This document shows positions 16,379 to 23,676 of a stretch of DNA of 64,000 bases, one piece after another. Position 1 is the first letter of the stretch; each line of letters opens with the position of its first letter. The DNA comes from Arcobacter sp. CECT 8986. Lineage in GTDB: Bacteria; Campylobacterota; Campylobacteria; Campylobacterales; Arcobacteraceae. Made by a program: the position numbers and the translations under genes. Under the pieces are notes generated by a model. That model saw nothing but the letters and a program-made list of their open reading frames with translations, did not search any database and had not been told where the DNA came from. The stretch is taken from positions 1 to 64,000 of the forward strand of contig NZ_PDKG01000009.1 of the NCBI RefSeq assembly GCF_004116725.1, in the 5' to 3' direction.

Positions 16379-17787
16379 GTTTTGAAAAAGTTTATATATT
16401 AGATACAAATATCTTACTTGGAGATGCACAAAATATCTATAAGTTAAGTGATAATAATAGAAATTTAATAGTTTTACCAGAGACTGTTTTAGATGAAATA
16501 GATACTAAAAAAAGTGGATTTGATGAGATTAATTTTCAAGCAAGAGAGTTTGCAAGAATTTTAGAAAATTCTCAAATTATAAAAAGTGATAAAATAGAAG
16601 ATTATAAAGTTGTAACAGTTAAAATAGAGGATATTTCAACTGTTACAATTGATATAATTTCAAAAGATGAATATAATATAAATTCAAGAAATAGTGCTAT
16701 AAATATCATCAATGATAGAAAAATCTTAGAAATAGCAAAATTTGCCCAACAATATTACAAAGATATTGATTGTAGTTTTTTATCTCTTGATATAATGGCA
16801 AGAACAAGAGCAATTTCTCTTGATATTAATACAAGTGCCCTACTTGGTTCAAATGAAGATGATTTTAATTATGAATTTATAAAAACAATTCAAATTCAAT
16901 TTGAACAGTTAGAAACAATAGATAACTCACCTATTTTAGAATATGATAAAGAGCATAAACCATATAACTTTGCTTATTGTTTTAAAGTAAAAGGTTCTGA
17001 CCAAGTTTTATTAGCTTGTATTCAAAATGGAAAGATATCTGTACTTGATGAAGCAGAAATTAGAAATCAAACAATTACACCTTTAAATAAAGAGCAACTA
17101 TTCTTCTCAAATGCAATATTAAGCCACTACTTTAATGTATTAATAATAGAAGCTAAAGCTGGTAGTGGTAAGACTTTATTAGCACTTAGTGGTGCTTTAA
17201 AACTAGTAAGACAAAAATATTTTCAAAGAATAATTTATATAAGAAACTCTATTGAGTCTTTGGATAAAGGTGAAGATATTGGATATTTACCAGGACTTGA
17301 AGAAAAATTTAGAATATATAATCATCCTTTAATGGATAGTTTAGACTACATTATAAGAAGTGAACATAAAAGAAAAGCTACAAAGAAAAATAATCAAGTA
17401 GAAGAGTTAGATGATTCAGAAGTTAGCACAAGAATAGAACAACTAATTCAAAACTACTCTATTGAAACAATGTGGGTAGGTGAAATGAGAGGTAGAACTC
17501 TATCAAATGCTTTTGTTATTATTGATGAAGCTCAAAATATGTCTAATAAAACTATGCAAATGGTTCTTTCAAGAATTGATAATAGTTGTAAAGTAGTAAT
17601 ATTAGGAAGTAATAAACAAATTGATAACTTTTATGTGAATAAACATACAAATGCTTTAACTACACTTTTAAAATCTACTCAAAATAAGAGTGATTTAGTT
17701 AAACCATTTGCAATAAAACTTGAAAAAGTTTTAAGAGGTCCAATTACTGAATGGGCAGAACAGATTTTTAGTACTGACAATAAATAA
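16375..17787 (+). CDS. PIN-PhoH fusion ATPase (PhoH2-like)
   Basis: 470 residues. An N-terminal PIN nuclease domain (about 1-150) has YILDTNILLGD with the first acidic residue, Glu37-Asp43 in the next helix and LSLDIMARTRA. A PhoH helicase-like ATPase follows with Walker A AKAGSGKT (260-267) and Walker B VIIDEAQNMS (near 380). PhoH2 proteins of this layout are RNA helicase/ribonucleases in mycobacteria. It is the last gene of an operon rich in RNA-modifying and RNA-degrading proteins. Confidence 0.9.
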   Translation: MSFEKVYILDTNILLGDAQNIYKLSDNNRNLIVLPETVLDEIDTKKSGFDEINFQAREFARILENSQIIKSDKIEDYKVVTVKIEDISTVTIDIISKDEYNINSRNSAINIINDRKILEIAKFAQQYYKDIDCSFLSLDIMARTRAISLDINTSALLGSNEDDFNYEFIKTIQIQFEQLETIDNSPILEYDKEHKPYNFAYCFKVKGSDQVLLACIQNGKISVLDEAEIRNQTITPLNKEQLFFSNAILSHYFNVLIIEAKAGSGKTLLALSGALKLVRQKYFQRIIYIRNSIESLDKGEDIGYLPGLEEKFRIYNHPLMDSLDYIIRSEHKRKATKKNNQVEELDDSEVSTRIEQLIQNYSIETMWVGEMRGRTLSNAFVIIDEAQNMSNKTMQMVLSRIDNSCKVVILGSNKQIDNFYVNKHTNALTTLLKSTQNKSDLVKPFAIKLEKVLRGPITEWAEQIFSTDNK

Positions 17788-17818
17788 ATCACTTTAAATT
17801 AATTTTAGCAATATTTTG

Positions 17819-17850
17819 ATACCTTTACATAATATTATATGTAAAGGTAT
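17819..17850. promoter_or_regulatory. 12-bp inverted repeat hiding the ribosome-binding site of the next gene
   Basis: ATACCTTTACAT (17819-17830) and its exact reverse complement (17839-17850) flank an 8-base AT loop. The right arm contains AAAGG, the probable Shine-Dalgarno site for the ATG at 17855. There is no U-tract, so a terminator is unlikely. It may be an RNA switch, thermosensor-like stem, or DNA operator. Confidence 0.6.
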
Positions 17851-17854
17851 GCGA

Positions 17855-18781
17855 ATGAAATTAGTATTTTTAGATAGATTAACTTTAGGGGTTGATATAA
17901 GTTTAGATGAGTTTAATCAGTTTGGTGAAGTTGTTGTTTATGATACTACAAAACCAACAGAAACTCTAACTAGAGTTAAAGATGCGGATATCGTAATAAC
18001 AAATAAAGTTGTTATAGATAAAGAAATCATGGATAATTCTCATATAAAATTAGTATGCATTGCTGCAACAGGAATGAACAATGTTGACCTTGAATATGCA
18101 AAAGAGAAAGGTATTATAGTAAAAAATGTAGCAGGATACTCTACAAATAGTGTAACTCAATTAACATTTTCATATGTATTTCATTTTATCCAAAAACTTA
18201 ACTACTACACATCATATGTAAATGATGGGCATTGGGAAAAATCAGAAATTTTCACACATATTGACAAACCATTCTTTGAATTAAAAGACAAAAACTGGGG
18301 AATAATTGGTTTAGGAAATATTGGAGAAAATGTTGCAAAAATTGCTCAATCATTTGGATGTAATGTTAGTTATTATTCAACTAGTGGTAATAATAAAAAT
18401 ACAAACTACCTACAAAAAGATTTAGAAACTTTATTAAAAGAATCTGATATAGTTTCAATTCATTGTCCATTAAATGAAACAACTACTAATTTGTTAAATA
18501 AAACAAATTTACCTTTGATGAAAAATGGAGCAATTTTAATGAATCTTGGTAGAGGTGGAATTATTAATGAAGCTGACTTAGCATCAATAATTGATACAAA
18601 AGAGCTATATTGTGGGATTGATGTAGTAACAAAAGAGCCAATAGAGGTAGAATCACCACTGCTTAAAGTACAAAGTAAAAACAGATTAGTATTAACACCA
18701 CATATTGGTTGGGCTTCAGTTGAAGCAAGAAAAGAATTAATAAAACTTATTATTATGAACATACAAGAATTTGTAAAATAA
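17855..18781 (+). CDS. D-2-hydroxyacid dehydrogenase family protein
   Basis: 308 residues from the ATG at 17855 (AAAGG seven bases upstream; ATG 17849 and TTG 17816 are possible but badly spaced). It has the Rossmann loop GLGNIGENVAKIAQSFG and the catalytic Arg/Glu/His set in MNLGRGGIINEADL, the DVVTKEP region and TPHIGWAS. Members reduce 2-keto acids to D-2-hydroxyacids or act as glycerate/phosphoglycerate dehydrogenases; no ACT domain is present, so it is not a typical SerA. It is followed by the Phd-like and fumarate-reductase-like genes, probably in one operon. Confidence 0.87.
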   Translation: MKLVFLDRLTLGVDISLDEFNQFGEVVVYDTTKPTETLTRVKDADIVITNKVVIDKEIMDNSHIKLVCIAATGMNNVDLEYAKEKGIIVKNVAGYSTNSVTQLTFSYVFHFIQKLNYYTSYVNDGHWEKSEIFTHIDKPFFELKDKNWGIIGLGNIGENVAKIAQSFGCNVSYYSTSGNNKNTNYLQKDLETLLKESDIVSIHCPLNETTTNLLNKTNLPLMKNGAILMNLGRGGIINEADLASIIDTKELYCGIDVVTKEPIEVESPLLKVQSKNRLVLTPHIGWASVEARKELIKLIIMNIQEFVK

Positions 18782-18811
18782 TACATATTCTAATTTGTAT
18801 TTGGAGTTAAA

Positions 18812-19291
18812 ATGAACTATTTACAATATACATCAAAAGAGATGTACTCTTCTACTGAACTGATTCGTAAAAGTAAATACATCTTTGAAAAATTAAATAA
18901 AAAAGAGATTGAAAAAGCTGTAATTTTAAGAGATGGAAAACCAAGTTTTATGTTACTTGATTTTGAAACATATGAAAAAATTATGGAAGAGTATATGAAT
19001 TTAAAAAATTTAAATTTAGATACTAAAAAAGAGATTGAACCAATAAAAAAAGAAGAAAAAGTTAAACAATTAGTTGAAGAAAAAAAGGATATTGAGGTTC
19101 AACCTGAATTAAAAGATGATTTAGATGAATTAGAGTTAAAAAAAGCATTGGATGAGATAGATAATATTTCATTTGATGATATTATCTCTAAAGATGAGTC
19201 TGATGAAGTAGATGATGGAATACAAGAGGTATTTATTGAAGAGCGACCAATTGATAAAAATGATAAATCATTAAAAGAATTTTGGGAATAA
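18812..19291 (+). CDS. Phd/YefM-like domain protein with acidic tail, no partner toxin
   Basis: 159 residues. The first ~60 (TSKEMYSSTELIRKSKYIF, then AVILRDGKPSFMLLDFETYEKI) resemble the Phd/YefM antitoxin fold: a short strand, a helix with the S-T-x-L register, then the strand-strand-helix around a D-G-x-P turn. The remaining ~100 residues are Lys/Glu/Asp-rich and probably helical, unlike the short toxin-binding tails of antitoxins. No RelE/Doc/PIN-like toxin is adjacent; the next gene is the flavoprotein four bases on. It may be a DNA-binding regulator or adaptor. Similarity is by pattern only. Confidence 0.6.
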   Translation: MNYLQYTSKEMYSSTELIRKSKYIFEKLNKKEIEKAVILRDGKPSFMLLDFETYEKIMEEYMNLKNLNLDTKKEIEPIKKEEKVKQLVEEKKDIEVQPELKDDLDELELKKALDEIDNISFDDIISKDESDEVDDGIQEVFIEERPIDKNDKSLKEFWE

Positions 19292-19295
19292 ATAT

Positions 19296-20879
19296 ATGTA
19301 TGATGTAGTTGTAATAGGTTCTGGGGCAGCTGGTTTAACAGCTGCACTAGAAGCTAAAGAACAAGGTTTTAGTGTATTAGTTATATCAAAAAACTACCCT
19401 ACTTTCTCTCAAAGTTGCCAAGCTCAAGGTGGAATTAATGCAATATTAGATGAATCAAATGATAGTATTGATGATTTTGTAAGTGATACTTTTATTGCAT
19501 CAAGAAAAATCTCTAATAAAAAAAGAATTAGAAAATTTTGTGAGTTATCAAAAGATAGTATTTTGTGGCTAAATAAATTAGGTGTTCCATTTACTAGAGA
19601 TGAAAACAATAACATTGCACAAAGAAGATTTGGCGGTACATCAAAAAAAAGAACATGTTATAGTAGTGATTATACAGGACTTAAAATAATTAATACTTTG
19701 TATGATACTTGCGTTAAAAATGATATAGAGTTCTTACATGAAGAGTTTTTACTGGATATTGCAGTTGAAAATGGTGTTGCAAATGCAGTAATAACTCTAA
19801 ATATAAATAAGATGAAAGTATCAAAATATCCTACATCAAATATTATATTAGCAACAGGTGGATATAGCAATATTTTCTCTTTAAATACTACAAATTCTTA
19901 TCTTACAACAGCAGATGGATTAGCAATTGCATATAAAAACAAAGCAAAATTATCAAATTTAGAGTTTGTACAATTTCATCCAACTGTATTAAAAGAGACT
20001 AATATTTTAATTAGTGAAAGTGCTAGAGGTGAAGGTGGATATTTATTAGATAAAAATAGTAATAGATTTATTGATGAACTTAAAACAAGAGATGAAGTTG
20101 CAAGAGAAGTCTATAAACGCGTAGTAAAAGGTGAAGAGGTATTTCTTGATTTAAGGCATTTGGGTGAAGAAAAAATTGATGAACTTTTACCTCAAGAAAG
20201 AACAATTGCTTTAAACTTTGCAAATACAGATATATTAAATGAGCCATTAAGTATAGGCGTTGCTGCACATTATACAATGGGTGGAATATTAGTTGATGAA
20301 AATATGCAAACTACTATAAAAAATTTATATGCAATTGGTGAGTGTGCACAAGCTAGTATTCATGGTGCAAATAGACTTGGTGGAAATTCACTACTTGAAG
20401 TTATTGGTCTTTCAAGGGAAGTCGTAAAATCTTTTAATAAAGATAAAATAGTTTGTAATATTGATATAAAAAAATATCAAAAAGAGATAGATGAGTTAAT
20501 GCACAAAGAGATAAAAGTGGATTTTTATAAAGTAAAAGAGCAACTAAGTCAAATTCTTTTTGAAAAAGCAAGTATTATTAAATCAAATAGCTCACTAAAT
20601 GAAGTCTTAGAGTTTATCAATGAGCAAAAAAATAACTTAAAATATATGGGAATAGAAGATAAAAGTACCTACTATAATAGAAATTTAGTAGATTTTTATG
20701 AATTTAAAAATCTTTTATTAATAAGTGAACTATATATAAAAAGTGCAATTTCACGAAATGAGAGTAGAGGAAGTCACTATAAGTTAGATTATGAGTATGA
20801 AGATGAAAGTTTTGAAAAAGAGACAATAATCGAAAACCAAGATAATGATGCTTTTATATATTTTGAGGAAATAAAGTGA
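19296..20879 (+). CDS. Fumarate reductase/succinate dehydrogenase-like flavoprotein subunit, non-covalent FAD type
   Basis: 527 residues. FAD loop VVIGSGAAGLTAALEA (5-20). Dicarboxylate-site residues all present: His227 (FHPT), Arg243 (ARGEGG), Arg269 (RDEVAREV), His324 (AHYTMGG) and Arg359 (NRLGGNS). The histidine that carries covalent FAD in SdhA/FrdA is replaced: the motif reads TFSQSCQAQGG, with Gln39 at that place, as in L-aspartate oxidase where FAD is not covalent. The C-terminal ESRGSHYKLDY is SDH/FRD-like. The adjoining Fe-S subunit gene (overlap of four bases) argues against plain NadB. No membrane-anchor gene follows. Direction and electron donor are unknown. Confidence 0.82.
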   Translation: MYDVVVIGSGAAGLTAALEAKEQGFSVLVISKNYPTFSQSCQAQGGINAILDESNDSIDDFVSDTFIASRKISNKKRIRKFCELSKDSILWLNKLGVPFTRDENNNIAQRRFGGTSKKRTCYSSDYTGLKIINTLYDTCVKNDIEFLHEEFLLDIAVENGVANAVITLNINKMKVSKYPTSNIILATGGYSNIFSLNTTNSYLTTADGLAIAYKNKAKLSNLEFVQFHPTVLKETNILISESARGEGGYLLDKNSNRFIDELKTRDEVAREVYKRVVKGEEVFLDLRHLGEEKIDELLPQERTIALNFANTDILNEPLSIGVAAHYTMGGILVDENMQTTIKNLYAIGECAQASIHGANRLGGNSLLEVIGLSREVVKSFNKDKIVCNIDIKKYQKEIDELMHKEIKVDFYKVKEQLSQILFEKASIIKSNSSLNEVLEFINEQKNNLKYMGIEDKSTYYNRNLVDFYEFKNLLLISELYIKSAISRNESRGSHYKLDYEYEDESFEKETIIENQDNDAFIYFEEIK

Positions 20880-21586
20880 AAATAAAAATCAAAAGGTTTA
20901 ATAAACAAAAAAGCCAAGATTTTTATATTGAAGAGTTTGATATTTTAAATACAAATACTTTAAAAGCACTACTTGAAGTAAAACAGAACTATGATAAGTC
21001 TTTTTCTTTTAGATATGGCTGTAAAAGTGCAGTTTGTGGTTCTTGTGCTATAAGAGTTAATGGCGTAGAAAAACTTGCATGTAAAGTTAAATTAAAAGAA
21101 AATGATTTGATAGAACCTTTGAATAATTTTGAAGTGATAAAAGATTTAGTAGTAAACTTAGATAAAAATGAACATTTCATTAAAAAATCAAATGCTTTTT
21201 TAGAAGAATTTTCATCAAATGTGGTAACTAAAAATGATGGAAAATTAATTGATTTACAAAGCAATTGTATCTCTTGTCAAAGTTGTTTTAGTTCTTGTCC
21301 TGTTTCTTCAATAAATAGTGATTTTATAGGCCCTACTTCTTTAACAAAAGTATTTAGATATATAGAAGATAAAAAAGAGTCTTTATCTAAAAATAAACTT
21401 GATTTAATACAAAAAAATGGTATATGGGATTGTACTTTATGTGGTAACTGTACAATGGTTTGTCCTCAAGGAATAGATTCAAGAAGTGATATTTTAAAAT
21501 TAAGAATGAAATCTTTACAAAATGGATATACAGACCCTACAATACAAACAAGCTTTAATATGGAATTTAATCCCAATGGCTTTTAA
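20876..21586 (+). CDS. Fumarate reductase/succinate dehydrogenase-like iron-sulfur subunit with an extra cluster cysteine
   Basis: 236 residues. N-terminal plant-type ferredoxin domain with C-x4-C-x2-C-x11-C (Cys49, 54, 57, 69) for [2Fe-2S]. C-terminal domain has CISCQSCFSSCP (Cys131-141) and CTLCGNCTMVCP (Cys186-196). In E. coli FrdB the second motif has valine where Cys189 stands here and binds [3Fe-4S]; a V207C change there gives [4Fe-4S], and Sulfolobus-type enzymes also have this Cys. So 2Fe, 4Fe, 4Fe is predicted. It ends at a terminator, with no anchor subunit. Confidence 0.84.
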   Translation: MKIKIKRFNKQKSQDFYIEEFDILNTNTLKALLEVKQNYDKSFSFRYGCKSAVCGSCAIRVNGVEKLACKVKLKENDLIEPLNNFEVIKDLVVNLDKNEHFIKKSNAFLEEFSSNVVTKNDGKLIDLQSNCISCQSCFSSCPVSSINSDFIGPTSLTKVFRYIEDKKESLSKNKLDLIQKNGIWDCTLCGNCTMVCPQGIDSRSDILKLRMKSLQNGYTDPTIQTSFNMEFNPNGF

Positions 21587-21605
21587 GAGGATTATCCTCT
21601 TAAAA
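21581..21605. terminator. Bidirectional terminator after the fumarate-reductase-like pair
   Basis: An 11-bp perfect stem (21581-21591 with 21595-21605, loop TTA) overlaps the stop codon of the Fe-S subunit gene and lies between it and the convergent dctP-like gene. T-rich sequence flanks both sides. Confidence 0.72.
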
Positions 21606-21611
21606 ACCTTT

Positions 21612-22667
21612 TTATAGATTATCTTTGATGTATTGATAATTAGATATTTTTGTCCACTCTCTTACTGTTTTCATATAATCTTCTTGAGATTTGAAAACCT
21701 CTTTTAAAATAGGTGATTTTACTGCCATCTCTTCTCTTAGTTGTGAATTTGCTTTTTTAAGTGCAACCATAACATCTTTTGGAAAAGATTTTATTTTGAT
21801 ATCTGGATACTCTTTTTTCATCTGCTTCCAAGCTTTTGCATTTAAATCATAGTTTTTAATATACATATCATATGCAGCCATTTTAAATGCTAAAACTAAT
21901 ACTTTTTGCAATCTTTTTGGAAGTTTATTAAAAGTTCTTGTATTTACAATAAATTGCATCTCAGATGCTGGCTCATGCCATCCTGTGTAGTAATACTTTG
22001 CAACTCTATGAAAGCCCATTTTTATATCCATTGATGGCCCTACCCACTCTAAAGCATCTATATTTCCTCTTTCAAGTGAAGTATATAACTCTCCTGGAGC
22101 AACATTCGTAACAAGAACACCAACTTTTGCCATAATTTCACCTGCAAAACCTGGAATTCTCATTTTTAAACCTTTTAAATCAGAAAGTGATTTTATCTCT
22201 TTTTTAAACCAACCTCCCATTTGAACACCTGTATTTCCCCCTGGAAATGATAGAACTTTATGTCTACTATATGCTTTTTGCATAAGTTCTAATCCACCAC
22301 CATAATAAAACCAAGCATATTGTTCAGGTGCTGTCATTCCAAAAGGCATAGAAGTAAAAGGTAAAGTATTTATATCTTTGCCTTTCCAATAGTAAGATGC
22401 AGAGTGACCAATATCATATTGCCCTGCTTTTACCATATCTAAAATACCAAAAGGAGATTTATGTTTATTTGCACTATCTACTCTTATTTTTAGTTCGCCA
22501 TTTGACATCTCATCGGCTAGTTTTGCTGCTTCTTTTGCTATATCTATTAAAGGCGAAGAAGTTTTTCCCCAGCTAGTAGCCATTTTTAGTCTATATTCTC
22601 TTGCATTTGCAGTTGTACTAATAAATATAATTAAAAGTAAAACTACAAGTTTGATTGATTTTTGCAT
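21612..22667 (-). CDS. Orphan TRAP-type solute-binding protein (DctP paralogue)
   Basis: 351 residues with a signal peptide (about 1-22) and the full DctP fold. It closely matches the DctP at 38870 throughout: shared blocks include KMATSWGKT/KLATTWGST, WKGKDIN, PFGMTAPEQYAWFYYGGG, KMRIPGFAGE, APGELYTSLERG and YYTGWHEPA. The arginine that normally pairs with the carboxylate of the ligand is in KMRIPGF. No DctQ/DctM genes accompany it here, so it may feed the DctQM at 40050-42004 or act as a sensor. It follows bluB with a 10-base gap, so it is probably in that unit. Confidence 0.9.
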   Translation of the reverse strand: MQKSIKLVVLLLIIFISTTANAREYRLKMATSWGKTSSPLIDIAKEAAKLADEMSNGELKIRVDSANKHKSPFGILDMVKAGQYDIGHSASYYWKGKDINTLPFTSMPFGMTAPEQYAWFYYGGGLELMQKAYSRHKVLSFPGGNTGVQMGGWFKKEIKSLSDLKGLKMRIPGFAGEIMAKVGVLVTNVAPGELYTSLERGNIDALEWVGPSMDIKMGFHRVAKYYYTGWHEPASEMQFIVNTRTFNKLPKRLQKVLVLAFKMAAYDMYIKNYDLNAKAWKQMKKEYPDIKIKSFPKDVMVALKKANSQLREEMAVKSPILKEVFKSQEDYMKTVREWTKISNYQYIKDNL

Positions 22668-22677
22668 TTTTCTCCCT

Positions 22678-23301
22678 CTATTTCAAAATACAATCTTGTA
22701 AGTTTTTCTCTTTGTCCCAGCCAACTTTTTTTAACTCAGGTTCATCTAAAAAGTTCTTTGTATATCCTATACACAAATAACCAATTAATTTATACTCATT
22801 AGATACATTTAAAACTTTTCTAATCTTTTTAGGTTTGATAATAGATACCCACCCTATTCCAATATTTAAAGCTCTTGCAGTAAGCCACATATTATGAATA
22901 GCACAAACAACAGAGTATTCACCACTTCTTTTCATATATGTTTGTCCTAATACTTCTTTATGGCTCTTTTTGTAAAAAACTGCAACATTTACAGAAGATT
23001 CTTTAATCCCTTCAAGTTTTAACTTTTTATAAAGAGGTCTATCTTCAAACTTTTTAAAACTTTTTATGTAGCTTTTTTTGAAGTTTTTATAAATCTTATT
23101 TTTCTGTTTATCGCTTTTTACAATTTTAAAATGCCAAGGCTGAGAATATCCAACTGAAGGTGCTTTTAGTGCAGATTCTAGAATTATTTTTAATTTTTTA
23201 TTAGATACTTCTTTATCAATAAAGTTATTACCTCTTATATCTCTACGTGAGCTAATAATTTTATCTAAAGTATCTAACTCTTCTTTTGAAAACTTTAACA
23301 T
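22678..23301 (-). CDS. bluB: 5,6-Dimethylbenzimidazole synthase BluB
   Basis: A 207-residue nitroreductase-fold enzyme that breaks FMN to form the lower ligand of cobalamin. Family marks are SSRRDIRGNNF (18-27), APSVGYSQPWHFKIV (47-61), the FMN site GIGWVSII and the C-terminal KKVGWDKEKNL, which distinguish BluB from ordinary nitroreductases. No other cobalamin genes are visible. The upstream NifX-like gene ends one base before the start; the orphan dctP follows. Confidence 0.85.
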   Translation of the reverse strand: MLKFSKEELDTLDKIISSRRDIRGNNFIDKEVSNKKLKIILESALKAPSVGYSQPWHFKIVKSDKQKNKIYKNFKKSYIKSFKKFEDRPLYKKLKLEGIKESSVNVAVFYKKSHKEVLGQTYMKRSGEYSVVCAIHNMWLTARALNIGIGWVSIIKPKKIRKVLNVSNEYKLIGYLCIGYTKNFLDEPELKKVGWDKEKNLQDCILK

Positions 23302-23302
23302 A

Positions 23303-23605
23303 TTAAGGTTTTAATTTTGTAAGTTTATTTAGTAAAAAAGCTTCAATTATTTCATCAATACTTTTTTGTGTAGTTGTTTTTATAACAGAGAACTCTTTTT
23401 GTTTAAATTCACTAATATAATCACTTTTATCTATAATTATTATATGGTCAATCCAACAGTTTGTCTCTTCTTTTTTTTGAAGAAACTCACAGTTAACAAT
23501 TTGTCCCTCATCAAGTTCGATATAAGCCCAATATTTTGACTCTTCAATAGAAGTAATAACAGCTTCATATCTACTATTCATATCTACTGGAATAAGTATA
23601 TTCAT
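23303..23605 (-). CDS. NifX/dinitrogenase iron-molybdenum cofactor-like small protein
   Basis: 100 residues. It begins MNILIPVDMNSRYEAV and continues with a KYWAYIELDEGQIVNCEF strand pair, an IDHIIIIDK strand and a C-terminal SIDEIIEAFLLNKL helix, the alpha/beta order of the NifX/NifB C-terminal ribonuclease H-like family. The match is by pattern and is weak. Members outside nitrogen fixers have unknown roles, some in metal-cofactor handling. It is probably co-transcribed with bluB (one base between). Confidence 0.55.
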   Translation of the reverse strand: MNILIPVDMNSRYEAVITSIEESKYWAYIELDEGQIVNCEFLQKKEETNCWIDHIIIIDKSDYISEFKQKEFSVIKTTTQKSIDEIIEAFLLNKLTKLKP

Positions 23606-23676
23606 GTTTCCCTCGCTTATTTGTTAGCTTTTGGAATAATATCAAATCTTGATTTAAAAAGATATATTGCAATATT

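Noticed and set aside
19296-20879. Naming the flavoprotein L-aspartate oxidase (NadB)
   Set aside because: The lack of covalent-FAD His fits NadB, but the SDH/FRD-like NRLGGNS motif, the ESRG C-terminus and the overlapping Fe-S subunit gene do not.
18812-20879. A toxin-antitoxin pair made of the Phd-like gene and the next gene
   Set aside because: The neighbour is a 527-residue flavoprotein; there is no toxin-sized ORF on either side or strand.
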